This document shows positions 36,479 to 46,170 of a DNA stretch of 64,000 nucleotides, piece after piece. Origin of the DNA: an uncultured Thermoguttaceae bacterium (GTDB lineage Bacteria > Planctomycetota > Planctomycetia > Pirellulales > Thermoguttaceae). Position 1 is the first letter of the stretch. The number at the start of each line of letters is the position of its first letter. The notes beneath the pieces are model-generated. The model had not been told where the DNA came from. It saw only the letters and a program-made list of their open reading frames with translations, and ran no database searches. Location of the stretch: positions 496,001-560,000 of the forward strand of contig CALKER010000006.1 in assembly GCA_938084835.1 (NCBI GenBank), in the 5' to 3' direction. The position numbers were made by a program, and so were the translations under genes.

Positions 36479-37084
36479 ATGATGACGCAGGGCGAAAGCC
36501 AAGCATTCACACTGAGCGGAATAGGAGAGGAATCTACCGGGCATGAAAGCACGGCAGCACTCGTGGGCCAGGGTGCCTCTGTCCCGACCTCTGCGAGTAC
36601 TCAAGCTGCCTTTGTTGATCCGGCGGCGGTGGAGGAGGTCCTCTGCGCAGCCCGGCGGCTCTTCGAGCAGCGTTCGTGCTGGCCCGACTTCTACCGAGCC
36701 ATTTTGGGGCCGGAGGGACTCATTAATCGACTTTTCACCACCCCGGAGGCCCAAACGGCGTTTCGCCGTAGCAAAGCCTATGGCGAGATTCAGAGGATGT
36801 TTGCGGCCCTAACCTGGCGCAAGCTCCGCCGCCGACGGGCCGAGCAACCTGTGAAAATCATCACTGTGCGAGTTCCGGAGAGTGTTCATGCAGAACTTGC
36901 CCGGGAGGCTGCACGCCGCGGGATCAGCGTAAACCAACTGTGCGTAGCCAAGCTTGTGCAATTGCTGGAGGCCGAGGCTTTATCCGCTACCCCCGAAGGC
37001 GCTGGAAGCGCCATGGTCTCCGCAAAGCACGACAATTCTCCCCGCGATGCCGGACCGTCTTCGGCGGAGAAGGTCGCCCTGTAG
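36479..37084 (+). CDS. Ribbon-helix-helix (HicB/CopG-like) protein
   Basis: A 201-residue protein with a strong ribosome site (AAGGAGG) eight bases before the ATG. Residues 1-50 are low complexity. Residues about 52-110 are helical (FEQRSCWPDFYRAILGPEGL, then RSKAYGEIQRMFAAL) with no family I recognise. Residues about 120-162 form a ribbon-helix-helix: strand VKIITVRVPE, then SVHAELAREAARRGISVNQL with the usual NQ turn. The tail is disordered. Such proteins bind DNA as dimers; in HicB they are antitoxins. There is no small toxin gene next to it, so a stand-alone transcription regulator is as likely as an antitoxin. Confidence 0.75.
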   Translation: MMTQGESQAFTLSGIGEESTGHESTAALVGQGASVPTSASTQAAFVDPAAVEEVLCAARRLFEQRSCWPDFYRAILGPEGLINRLFTTPEAQTAFRRSKAYGEIQRMFAALTWRKLRRRRAEQPVKIITVRVPESVHAELAREAARRGISVNQLCVAKLVQLLEAEALSATPEGAGSAMVSAKHDNSPRDAGPSSAEKVAL

Positions 37085-37366
37085 TTTCGGGAAGATGACA
37101 GAGCTAAAAAACTTTGCCCGCTGAAGCGTGAGGTAACCCTTCATAAATGAGCAAAATACTCCGAAGCCTTCTTACGCTCGGCCTTTAACCGAAGAAGCGT
37201 ACGTAGGTAGGTCGGCAACCCGGAAATCAAGCTTCCGTGTGGTCCTCAAACAGATCGCGGGCACTTCAGTGCGCCGGGCCATCAGAGGCACTAGTTGGCT
37301 GGAATCATCCAAACTGTTCCCCACATCGGCAAAGCCAGCTTAACGCACGTTGATATTCGCTTTCCA

Positions 37367-38512
37367 TCAATCAGCAAAGCAAAGATGGATTCGGTTGGCA
37401 GTCCCGAGGGTCTGGGCAACGCGGACACAAGTGCGCCGCAGCCCACTAAGGTAGCGGCGACGAGCTCTTTGATCAAAAAGTACGCTCCTGTAGGCGGGGA
37501 GTAGCTCTGGGAAATTGTGCTGAAGGAATCCGGCAATGCTCTCCCACACTTTGGGGCGACGGTTAAGTGCGTCGACCCAAATCTCGCTTGCCCCTGCCTC
37601 AAAGGACCACTCGGCCAGCCGATGTAAGTCGGCAAAAGTATCGGAAAAGCCGGGAAGCACGGGAGCAATCATCACAACTGTGCGGATCCCGCGCGCGGCC
37701 GCTTCCCGAATTACTCCAAGGCGGGCCGAGGGCGGGCTTGCCCCAGGTTCCCACAGTTGTGCCAGTTTGTCGTCCACGGTGCTAAGCGACACCCCAACTG
37801 TTACCCGCTCCATGGCAAAAAGCTCCAAGTCGCGAAGGACCAACGCACTCTTGGTCAATATGCTGACAGAGAAGCCCTCCCGGAGCAAAAGCTGAATTGC
37901 CCGACGTGTTAGGCCAAACCAATTCTCCACCGGTTGCCATCCATCGCAGGCGCTGCTGACAAAAACTTTTCCCCGCGGCAACCGCCGTAGTTGTCTTCGC
38001 AGGGCCTCAATTATGTTGAGCTTGACGTCAACAAATTTCCCCCAGGGTTCTTCATGGGGGTAGAAGCGCTCCATGTATCGGGCGTAGCAATATATGCAGC
38101 CGTGGAGGCAGCCACCATAACAGTTAAGCGTGTAATCGCAGATATCACTCCGATTGAGGGCACTGCGGCATGGGCGGATTCGAACCCGAACGTCGATCAG
38201 CAACGGAAGGGGCTGTGAGCACACCAAACCTTCCAGGGGAAGCTGTTCTGCTTCAAGCTTCGGGTTTTCCACTCCGGCTAAAACCGGACGCGGTTGCTCC
38301 CCCGCGGGTGCTGAGTCGGTGTTGACCACCACCCATGAGTTTTCCTCGGATGGGTCCATAAGTTGGCGTTTGTGTTGATTCTCCCAACCCGGCACGTCCG
38401 CAACTCGACCTGTGGAAGTGCTAGAGTCGTTCAGCTGCCTTCGTGACGCTGATTCCCCAGCGGTGTTTGAGTCGTCCGGGATTATTGATCTCTTGGGCTG
38501 CTTGCGAAACAT
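37367..38512 (-). CDS. Radical SAM protein, SplB-like
   Basis: A 381-residue protein from the ATG at 38512 (the frame is open to a TTG at 38581; neither has a clear ribosome site, and the first about 90 residues look disordered). The cluster motif is C135-x3-C139-x2-C142 inside GGCLHGCIYCYARYM. The following core has KLNIIEALRRQLRRLPRGKV, SSACDGWQPVE, SILTKSALVLRDLELF and VGVSLSTVDD, which match the SplB-related radical SAM group (PA0069/Rv2578c-like). The group's reaction is unknown; true spore photoproduct lyases share the fold. It converges with the ribbon-helix-helix gene. Confidence 0.88.
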   Translation of the reverse strand: MFRKQPKRSIIPDDSNTAGESASRRQLNDSSTSTGRVADVPGWENQHKRQLMDPSEENSWVVVNTDSAPAGEQPRPVLAGVENPKLEAEQLPLEGLVCSQPLPLLIDVRVRIRPCRSALNRSDICDYTLNCYGGCLHGCIYCYARYMERFYPHEEPWGKFVDVKLNIIEALRRQLRRLPRGKVFVSSACDGWQPVENWFGLTRRAIQLLLREGFSVSILTKSALVLRDLELFAMERVTVGVSLSTVDDKLAQLWEPGASPPSARLGVIREAAARGIRTVVMIAPVLPGFSDTFADLHRLAEWSFEAGASEIWVDALNRRPKVWESIAGFLQHNFPELLPAYRSVLFDQRARRRYLSGLRRTCVRVAQTLGTANRIHLCFAD

Positions 38513-39012
38513 CTGCTTTAGCTTTGGGGCCACTTGTCCCGTCTTTGGGGATTTTAGGTATCGAGAGTGATCCCGGCACAAAAGCTTCAGGTTTGGACAT
38601 CATTTGCAATCCCGGAGCCTGTATTAAACGAATGAAATGGCCAGATTGTTCTTGCCTTGGCTATTTTCTTGGACTTCTCGCTTCTCGGCAACTCCTCATC
38701 CCGTGGGTATGTCTTTAATTGGCAGTGCCAAGTGCGACTCCCGCTGCTCAGACTCTAAGCCCAAGGAGTTTCCTCGTGATCTAGATTTTCGTGCGGAACT
38801 GCTCGCCCGAGACGTTTGGCGCAGCCTCCCGCTTCGGTCCGCCGTTGCGGCAGGGATAAACTCGGAGTGGACACAACTTCTTTCCGGACCGCCGCCGAAA
38901 CACAATAACTAAGTCGAAAGCTGCCACGGAAGCTGCTGGCCTTCGTGGGCCTTGCTTTGGCCAAATGGTTTCGTGCCGCGTTTTCCTGCCTTTTACTCAG
39001 GAGAGATCGTCG
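38513..39012. other. Divergent spacer between radical SAM and beta-propeller genes
   Basis: Contains the promoters of both genes. Frames on both strands overlap without protein-like features; no hairpin of note. Confidence 0.5.
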
Positions 39013-40350
39013 ATGACAGTAACCGACAAAAGGTGGTGGATGCCGTTGACCAGGCGAAAATTTGTAAGCACCGTCACCGGAATTCTTGCCTGGGGAAAGG
39101 GTCATCCTCTGCTGTGGGGCCAAGCAGGAAGCGCCGGGGTTTATCACGGCGAAGCTCCTCCACCACTGACCGAAGATCAAGTTCGCCATTTGCAGCAGAG
39201 GCGGTTTCTTGTCCGGAAGATTACCTCGCCTCCCGCTTTTCATTGGTTTAGTTATTACGATAAGTGGCAATTTGATCCAAAAGATAGATTTGTGCTGGGA
39301 ATGCAGGTGACGTTCGACCTGCGTGCTCCCCAATCTTCAGACGAGATTCGCATCGGGATGATTGATCTTCACGAGGGCGAGCGATGGATTGAGTTGGATA
39401 AAAGCTCCGCCTGGTGTTGGCAACAGGGCTGCATGCTTCAGTGGCTCCCCGGGACAGAAAACCAGATACTCTGGAACGATCGTGGGCGGGACGGATACGT
39501 GTCACATATCCTTGATGTGAGGACCGGCCAAAAACGAACGCTTCCGCTGCCTATTTACGCGGTTAGCCCCGACGGACGTTGGGCCGTGACCCCCGACTTT
39601 CGACGGTTGGGGGACGTCCGCCCTGGGTATGGTTATGTGGGGATTCCTGATCCTTTTGCCCACCAGCTTGCTCCCGCCGAAAGTGGGATTTGGTGGATGG
39701 ACTTACACACCGGGGATCATCGCCTGATTGTCTCGCTTGCGGAAGTGGCTGGAATTCCTTTTCCCCACGGGGAATTTTCGCACGCGAAGCATTGGTTTAA
39801 CCATTTGCTTGTCGATCCGGAGGGGAGTCGCTTTGTGTTCCTCCATCGTTGGAGGCAGCCTGGGGCCCGGGGGTGGCTGACTCGGATGCTTACCGCCAAT
39901 CCGGATGGCAGCGAACTCCGCGTTGTAGACGACAATGGCGTGACTTCCCATTTTATTTGGCGGGATGAATCACACCTGCTTGCTTGGTCCCGCTGGCAAC
40001 TTCCCGGGGGCTTTTTCCTGTTTCGCGACGCACCGGAGCGTCATGTAGAGCTGGTCTATGCCGATCAGGATGGACATTGCAGCTATTTGCCGGGCGGCCA
40101 GTGGATCGTATGCGATACTTACCCGGATGCTCAGCGACTGCAACACGTGTATCTTTACCACGTGCCCACAGGTCAAAAAGTTCAGCTTGGGTCCTTCCTT
40201 TCGCCACCGCAATTTACCGGTGAGTGGCGCTGCGACACACATCCTCGGGTCAGTCGTACCGGGCGATGGGTGTGCATCGATTCTCCTCACGAAAAAGAGG
40301 GTCGGCAGATGTTCCTGATCGATCTCAGTCCCTTATGGGAGGTAATATGA
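39013..40350 (+). CDS. Tat-signal beta-propeller protein, oligogalacturonate lyase-like
   Basis: A 445-residue protein; the ATG at 39013 follows AGGAGAG by eight bases. The N-terminus reads LTRRKFVSTVTGILAWG, a twin-arginine signal. The body is a beta-propeller with blades such as NQILWNDRGRDGYVSHILDV, YAVSPDGRWAVTPDF, DPEGSRFVFLHRWR and GQWIVCDTYPD, closing with HPRVSRTGRWVCIDSPH. The arrangement resembles oligogalacturonate lyase (OGL/PelW-type) propellers, and His residues suited to metal binding are present (HWFNHLL, THPR). Lyase activity is inferred from fold only; TolB-like binding proteins are the alternative. Confidence 0.72.
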   Translation: MTVTDKRWWMPLTRRKFVSTVTGILAWGKGHPLLWGQAGSAGVYHGEAPPPLTEDQVRHLQQRRFLVRKITSPPAFHWFSYYDKWQFDPKDRFVLGMQVTFDLRAPQSSDEIRIGMIDLHEGERWIELDKSSAWCWQQGCMLQWLPGTENQILWNDRGRDGYVSHILDVRTGQKRTLPLPIYAVSPDGRWAVTPDFRRLGDVRPGYGYVGIPDPFAHQLAPAESGIWWMDLHTGDHRLIVSLAEVAGIPFPHGEFSHAKHWFNHLLVDPEGSRFVFLHRWRQPGARGWLTRMLTANPDGSELRVVDDNGVTSHFIWRDESHLLAWSRWQLPGGFFLFRDAPERHVELVYADQDGHCSYLPGGQWIVCDTYPDAQRLQHVYLYHVPTGQKVQLGSFLSPPQFTGEWRCDTHPRVSRTGRWVCIDSPHEKEGRQMFLIDLSPLWEVI

Positions 40351-40424
40351 GCGAGCCGATTTCCGGGGAGGAAGTCTTGCCGGCTTCCGTTGGCCGACGT
40401 TAAGCCCGCGGAGCCAATGAGTGG

Positions 40425-41468
40425 TCACAGCCAGCCGGCCCTTTCGTACCACCTTGCCGTTTGCCGCAAACGTTCAAGGAGCGGGAAAGAGGGGGCAAAA
40501 CCTAGCTGCCGGGCGGCTTTTTCCCCACAGCAAGCCCAGGATCCGGCGGTTACCTCGCGAGCTTTGTCCCAGTCGAGGTACATGGGTTTGCGACGGAGTC
40601 TTTCTAGATACTCTACCCCGGTGGCAATCATCCACACACCTGGTGCTGCCACGCGAATGACGCAGATGCGTTTGCGGCCGAAGACCTGTCCCAAAAGTTG
40701 TCCCACCTCGGCCCAGCTGGGGTATTCCGGTCCTCCAGCGTAATAAAGACCTTGTGAGCGAATGGCGGGATCGGCGGCCGGATCGGTCGCCAACTGGTCG
40801 CTGAACGGCGAAAGTCGCTCGCCGGACTCAGCAGCCAGCAGGAGCAAATGCACCAGATCTTCCACGTGGATGAGCGAATACTGGCGCCGGCCGAAACCGG
40901 GGGCCAGATGCACCCCCCAGCGTCGCACACTCCGGAACATCGGTAAGCTATTTCGGTCGTGAGGTCCGAAGACCACCGGCGGGCGAATAATTGTGATTGG
41001 CACAAGGTGGGCATGTCGGCGAGCGGCAATCTCGCCGGCTAACTTGCTTCTGCCATAAAAGGACACCGGTTGATCAGGGTCCTCTTCGCGGCGGGGACGA
41101 CCAAAGCGGGATGGCCCACCGGCAGCCAGCGACGAAACCATCACTAATGTTGGGGGATTACTTTGCCCAGCACACGCGCGGGCGACGTGCTCTACTCCGG
41201 ACTCATTTATCGTCCACAAAGAGCGAGCATCCAACGTTCGGGTAACTCCCGCCACATGAAAGACCACGTCCTTTCCGGCCACGGCCGCCGTCAGACTCTC
41301 CGGATCGAGAACATCACCTTCCACTAGGCGGACGCCTAGTTCGTTGAGCCGCTCCACCGCCGATGTCGAACGGACGAGTACCGTAACCTCTAACCCTCGC
41401 TCCACTAGTGTACGGACAAGATTGAATCCGATAAATCCGCTCCCGCCTGTCACTAGTACCGAGTTCAT
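40425..41468 (-). CDS. NAD-dependent epimerase/dehydratase-like protein (extended SDR)
   Basis: A 347-residue extended short-chain dehydrogenase. The cofactor motif is VTGGSGFIGFNLVRTL (6-21), with LVEGDVLDPESL and VVFHVAGVT in the next strands. The active-site Tyr and Lys are in FYGRSK. The best resemblance is to the dihydroflavonol 4-reductase / 3-beta-hydroxysteroid dehydrogenase group (PPVVFGPHDRNSLPMFRSV). Substrate unknown; sugar nucleotides or isoprenoid-derived compounds are typical for the superfamily. Cytoplasmic. It converges with the beta-propeller gene, 74 bases apart, and its promoter lies in the 863-base spacer to the right. Confidence 0.88.
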   Translation of the reverse strand: MNSVLVTGGSGFIGFNLVRTLVERGLEVTVLVRSTSAVERLNELGVRLVEGDVLDPESLTAAVAGKDVVFHVAGVTRTLDARSLWTINESGVEHVARACAGQSNPPTLVMVSSLAAGGPSRFGRPRREEDPDQPVSFYGRSKLAGEIAARRHAHLVPITIIRPPVVFGPHDRNSLPMFRSVRRWGVHLAPGFGRRQYSLIHVEDLVHLLLLAAESGERLSPFSDQLATDPAADPAIRSQGLYYAGGPEYPSWAEVGQLLGQVFGRKRICVIRVAAPGVWMIATGVEYLERLRRKPMYLDWDKAREVTAGSWACCGEKAARQLGFAPSFPLLERLRQTARWYERAGWL

Positions 41469-42331
41469 TAGTCCTACCCAGTGTGTGGAAAAACCGGTGT
41501 TATCTCCTGTTTATGCCTCAAAAGCCCTGACAATCTGGATGGGCACGCCCACCCGAGGTACAATCTGTTCCTAGACGCCCGAGCTTTTCGGCCCGCGGCT
41601 AGACCACGATGGATTTTTGGGCCCCCCTCTGTAGCTCCTTCTTTTTGGGGACGTTACGAACAGGGGCCAAACCTTCGCTGCACCGCATAGCTGTCGGCGA
41701 TGTATCGTTGGCCATCTTTCGGCCAGGTTCACCCGGCTGCCGCCCCGAAAATAAACATATTTGCTTCGCAGCTTTGCGGGACGGTCAAACAAAATTCATT
41801 CGGCGGAAAGGGATGGGCGTTCTGGCAAAAGAGGCACCGCAAATAATAAGGCGTAACCCGGTTCCAGTGGAACTTGCCCTATCCCGGTGCTATGGTTCCG
41901 CCACCGACCGAATTCAGCCCTCTCCTACAGGTTAGAGATCCGCCCCCTTCTTGGGCGGTTCAACGGGTGGAGAGAACTTGCGAACGATACCGCAGGGTAC
42001 ACATGCCTTCGGACTGTTCTGCCACGGTGATTTTAGCCTTCGCATAAGTTCGATGAAAGTCCCGGGAGGCCTTGCGGACTGGGAGTGTGTGCGTTGAAAC
42101 ACTCCGAGAGCATGGCCCATCTAACGCCGGTGCTGCGGACCGTTTGCCTACCCGGGAGACCACGAGTAGATTGGGGAATGTTCATTCGGCCCTCACAGTG
42201 TCACGCGGACCGCGCAGGGAGCTTCGGGTCCCGTTTGGTTGGAGTGATCTCCGTGATCGGTTTCGGAAGTTCTTAGAAAAAAGCCCCTGCAGCAATAAAG
42301 TGGACAACTGAAGCGATAAGGAGCCGGTAAG
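41469..42331. other. Divergent spacer between epimerase-like and hydrolase genes
   Basis: No gene is evident. One hairpin, CCGCCC / GGGCGG with a seven-base loop, lies at 41940-41958. The overlapping frames on both strands are not protein-like. Confidence 0.5.
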
Positions 42332-44992
42332 ATGGAGCGCGAAAAAAGCGTAATTCTGACGGATCGAGCTGACACACTCTGCGGTAAACGGCTGCCATGT
42401 TCCTCCGATTTGGAGAAAAGCTTCTATCCGATGGGCGGTGAGAGGCCGGGAGGGGCCCACCAGCGGGCTTTTAACCCCGTGCGGGGAGCGATTGTGACGT
42501 TTGGAACTTTCATGACACTGACTTTACTTTCGGTCGGGCAGGCCGGCCCGCCTGGGGAAATTCCGCCGGTACTCCCGGGGACACTCCCCCTCGAAGAAGA
42601 AGGTGATCTAGCCTTACGCATGAACGACGGTATTCACACTTTTTTGGATAGCTACCTTACTGTGACAAGGGAAAGGCGCCTGCGGCTTTGGGAGCAAATC
42701 TTTGAATTGGTCGAAGGCCTTCCCGGACAGCGGCGTCAACAGGTCCTTGATAGCTTAGAAGAGCTTCGCTTGCGGTTACGCCAGATTTGCGGTGTCCGCG
42801 ATAATCTTGAGTCTTCTCCGGAATTGCGGATCTGGGCGGCTGTAGATGAAGTGCCACAGCTTGCCCAATGTGGCGACGTTGACGTGTACGAGGTGTTTTG
42901 GCCTGCCTTCGATGCTGTTTGCGGCGAAGGGCTTTTGCTCGTACCCCGGGAGGTGTCTCCCATAGCGGATGTCGTGGCCATTCCAGATGCAGACCAAACT
43001 CCGGAAGAAATTTGTGGTCTTCACCCGGGGAGGAGTTCCTCGCGGCCCTGGGCGCTGGAGCTTGCTCGTGGAGGGTGCCGGGTGCTGGTTCCCGCTGTGA
43101 TTAGCCGCACTATTCGGTCTCTGTACCGGGTCAAGCTGACGCAGCGGGAGTACATCTATCGGCCGGCCTACGAGTTAGGTCGGCATGTGCTGGGGTACGA
43201 AGTGCAGAAAATTCTCGCCGGGCTTGAGGGCTTGCGACGGTCGGATCCTCCTGCCGGGACGCAAGCTCCAGGCGCCTCAGGGGAAAGACCTCTGGCCCTT
43301 GCGGGCTGGGGCGAAGGGGGATTGCTGGCTTTGTTAACGGCTGCTATATGCGGCGGAGAAGGCTTCGCATGGCCGGAGGGGCGTCCCCACCCGGGCTTAC
43401 CTTCTACCACATGGAGCCTTGCGGAGCGACGGCCACCGCCCACCCCTGACCGACACCTCCGGCTCAAGGCCGTTGTGGTCGGTGGGTTCTTCGGTCCGCG
43501 GGAGGTCATGTGGCAGGAACCGATTGACCGAAACATCTTCGGTTTCCTAAAGCACTTTGGCGGAGCGGAATTGGTGGTCCTGTCCGCACCGGCTTCTGTC
43601 ATTGTGGACATGACACCTGGGCCGGAAGTCACCGTTCCCCCAGGACTGGGAGGCTCGCCAGGGCGATTAACTTCGGCCGACCCACATTCTGTAAGGGCGG
43701 AGTTCGCTTACGCGGAAGTTCTCCTGGGAAAACTACGGAGATTTGCGCCGGAATCGGCCCGGCCGATCTTAGTCGACGAAGTGCGGGGGGTCGAGGCGGG
43801 GATTTCCCCCCAGGCCGTTACGGCTTTTCTCCGCCAGCTGAGGGGAAGGGAAGAGGAGGTTCAGCCGACACCGGTTTTGCCCGTCTATTTTCGGGATCCC
43901 CGCCCGGCGGATAGGGAAGGACGGCAGCTGGCCCAGCTGGAACGCCACACCATGTGGCTTTTGGAAGAAAGCCACTTTGTTCGCCGCCAGCGCCTACCTT
44001 TTACCGACACCTTTTCGGCGAAGCGGGTGGAACTCGGCGATTATGCGCGCGCTATGGAAAGGGAGCGGGTGTTTTTCTACCATGACGTTATTGGCAAAAT
44101 CGATTGGCCCATTGAAGAGCTCCAGGTGCGAACAAGATTGTGGCGGAAAGCTCCGGCATGGATTGGCTACGAGGTATTGATCGACGTATTCCGGCCGGGT
44201 GTTTTCGCCTACGGGATACTGCTCATACCGGCCCATCTGCAACCGGGAGAGCGCCGCCCGGTTGTCGTTTGTCAACATGGTCTGGAAGGCCGCCCGCAGG
44301 AAACCATCGAAGGGGACCACCGGGCCTACCACGATTTTGCCGCCCGTTTGGCCGAGCGCGGTTTCGTGGTCTTTGCCCCGCAAAATCCTTATATCTTTCA
44401 AGATAAATTTCGCCTTCTCCAGCGAATATTAAACCCGGTGGGTTGCTCACTTTTTTCGGTGATTATTCCCCAGCATGCGCAGATCCTGGCGTGGCTAAAA
44501 TCGCTTTCCTTTGTGGATGGTAGCCGCATTGCCTTCTACGGGCTTTCTTACGGGGGTAAGACGGCGATGCGCGTGCCGGCAGTGCTTACCGATTACTGTT
44601 TGTCGATTTGCTCCGCCGACTTCAACGAATGGGTGTGGAAAAATTCAGCCATCAACACCCGGGGTTTTTATAGTTATGTATTTACCGGGGAATATGAGAT
44701 TTTCGAGTTTGACTTGGGCAGCACTTTTAACTATGCGGAAATGGCAGCCCTGATTGCCCCTCGACCGTTCATGGTGGAAAGGGGGCATCTGGATGGGGTG
44801 GCCCCGGACGAGACCGTAGCTTACGAATTTGCTAAAGTTCGTTACCTTTATTCAGTCGTGCTGGGGATGCCCGAGCGTTGCCAGATCGAATGGTTTGTCG
44901 GACCGCATACGATCCACGGAAAAGGCACCTTCGAATTTCTCCACCGCTTCCTAAATTGGCCTGCGCAAGGGGCAGGGGATGATTCACTTTAG
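42332..44992 (+). CDS. Large two-domain alpha/beta hydrolase, acetyl xylan esterase-like
   Basis: An 886-residue protein. The ATG follows AAGGAG by eight bases. A hydrophobic segment at about 51-70 may act as a signal. Residues about 170-480 look like a first alpha/beta-hydrolase domain whose nucleophile elbow reads G325-W-G327-E-G-G, with Gly in place of Ser, so this half is probably inactive. Residues about 560-880 form a second domain: RRPVVVCQHG, elbow G737-L-S739-Y-G741, and H859 in GPHTIHG, resembling acetyl xylan esterase/dienelactone hydrolase relatives. It probably removes ester groups from a polysaccharide outside the cytoplasm. It opens a plus-strand run that includes a xylanase. 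Confidence 0.78.
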   Translation: MEREKSVILTDRADTLCGKRLPCSSDLEKSFYPMGGERPGGAHQRAFNPVRGAIVTFGTFMTLTLLSVGQAGPPGEIPPVLPGTLPLEEEGDLALRMNDGIHTFLDSYLTVTRERRLRLWEQIFELVEGLPGQRRQQVLDSLEELRLRLRQICGVRDNLESSPELRIWAAVDEVPQLAQCGDVDVYEVFWPAFDAVCGEGLLLVPREVSPIADVVAIPDADQTPEEICGLHPGRSSSRPWALELARGGCRVLVPAVISRTIRSLYRVKLTQREYIYRPAYELGRHVLGYEVQKILAGLEGLRRSDPPAGTQAPGASGERPLALAGWGEGGLLALLTAAICGGEGFAWPEGRPHPGLPSTTWSLAERRPPPTPDRHLRLKAVVVGGFFGPREVMWQEPIDRNIFGFLKHFGGAELVVLSAPASVIVDMTPGPEVTVPPGLGGSPGRLTSADPHSVRAEFAYAEVLLGKLRRFAPESARPILVDEVRGVEAGISPQAVTAFLRQLRGREEEVQPTPVLPVYFRDPRPADREGRQLAQLERHTMWLLEESHFVRRQRLPFTDTFSAKRVELGDYARAMERERVFFYHDVIGKIDWPIEELQVRTRLWRKAPAWIGYEVLIDVFRPGVFAYGILLIPAHLQPGERRPVVVCQHGLEGRPQETIEGDHRAYHDFAARLAERGFVVFAPQNPYIFQDKFRLLQRILNPVGCSLFSVIIPQHAQILAWLKSLSFVDGSRIAFYGLSYGGKTAMRVPAVLTDYCLSICSADFNEWVWKNSAINTRGFYSYVFTGEYEIFEFDLGSTFNYAEMAALIAPRPFMVERGHLDGVAPDETVAYEFAKVRYLYSVVLGMPERCQIEWFVGPHTIHGKGTFEFLHRFLNWPAQGAGDDSL

Positions 44993-45397
44993 GAAAGATT
45001 CCCGCAAATTGACAAATCTACTGAAGCCCCCGCTGTGGGGGAGGCAGATTTTCTTCGCACACTGCCCCGCAAGTTCGATGGGCGGCCAAGGTCCCCCCAT
45101 GGCTTGCCGATTCACCAAGGCGGTGCCAGAGGCCCTGGGGAGCAGGCGTTCTCTTGCCTGCGTTAAAAGAAGAATACCTTCAAGGAATAGCTTTCCGAAG
45201 GCCGCAAGACCGCAGAAAGTGGCGAAGACGCTTAAGCGTGGGGGAGCAACTGCCAAGGCGTTCATCGTGGTGTAGAGCCGTCGCGAGAAAGCTGCCGAAG
45301 TGGATCTTGCTAATTTTACTCGCTAATTTTACTCCGTGAGCTTTAAAAAGCTTTGATTCGACAGGCGTTGTGGCCAAAAACTTGGGAGGCTAAAGTG
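44993..45397. other. Spacer after the hydrolase gene
   Basis: Contains the terminator-like hairpin at 45027-45041 and otherwise no gene; short frames on both strands are not protein-like. Confidence 0.5.
45027..45041 (+). terminator. GC hairpin followed by a T-rich stretch
   Basis: CCCCC / GGGGG around GCTGT, 35 bases past the hydrolase stop, followed after eight bases by TTTTCTT. A plausible but imperfect intrinsic terminator. Confidence 0.4.
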
Positions 45398-46138
45398 ATG
45401 GGTGATCGACGGGCTTTACTTTTGACTTTGGCTGCTTGTTTGCCGTTATGTGCCCACGTGCCGAGTTCCGTCCAGGACAAGGTGGCGGGGGCAGTGCAAG
45501 AGGGACTAATCGGCTGGTGGCCATTTGACGAAGCCGACGGTAATACTGCAAGCGACCGCTCGCCTAATTCGCACCCCGCGACGCTGGAAGGCGAAGTGAA
45601 ATTCGTCCCTGGCATTAGCGGTAACTGCCTTATGCTTGACGGAAAAACGGGATTTGCGAAAGTTATTGGTTTTAAAGGGGTGACGGGCACAGCTCCGCGA
45701 ACTGTCTCGGCTTGGATCAAGACCGGGACGGCCTCCGGTCAGATTGTTTCTTGGGGCTCTCTGGAACCAGGAAGAAGGTGGGTGTTCGGCTTTATACGCG
45801 GACGGATTGGGGTGACACCCCATGGTGGCTACTTATACGTGAAGGATCCGCTTCATGATCAAAAATGGCACCATGTGGTGGTCGTCATGGAAGAGGGATC
45901 CCCTCCGAATCTTCACGACCATGTCAAACTCTATGTAGATGGAGTAGCTGCGGAAATTCATGACATCGGCCTTTTAGATCTCTGGCCCATCGACACGGGT
46001 GATGAGATGGATGTCACCATCGGTCGTGGCTTCCAAGGGTTGATTGATGACCTTCGGATTTATGGTCGCGCCTTAACAGAAGAGGAGGTGCGAGCACTTT
46101 TCTTAGCGTACACTTCACCAGCCCAATCCCAGCCGTAA
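45398..46138 (+). CDS. Exported LamG-type lectin-fold protein
   Basis: A 246-residue protein; the ATG at 45398 follows GGGAGG by eight bases. The signal peptide is short (RALLLTLAACLPLCAHVPSS). The rest is one concanavalin A-like/LamG domain: GLIGWWPFDEADGNTASDRS at the start, SAWIKTGTASGQIVSWG, KWHHVVVVME, VKLYVDGV, and FQGLIDDLRIYGRALTEEEV at the end, the usual closing signature. It likely binds a glycan outside the cell. No catalytic residues are seen. It is 33 bases before the aldo-keto reductase-fold gene, so the two probably share a transcript. Confidence 0.9.
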   Translation: MGDRRALLLTLAACLPLCAHVPSSVQDKVAGAVQEGLIGWWPFDEADGNTASDRSPNSHPATLEGEVKFVPGISGNCLMLDGKTGFAKVIGFKGVTGTAPRTVSAWIKTGTASGQIVSWGSLEPGRRWVFGFIRGRIGVTPHGGYLYVKDPLHDQKWHHVVVVMEEGSPPNLHDHVKLYVDGVAAEIHDIGLLDLWPIDTGDEMDVTIGRGFQGLIDDLRIYGRALTEEEVRALFLAYTSPAQSQP

Positions 46139-46170
46139 TGTGAGTCTTTCTGCTTGGAAAGGAGAATCAA

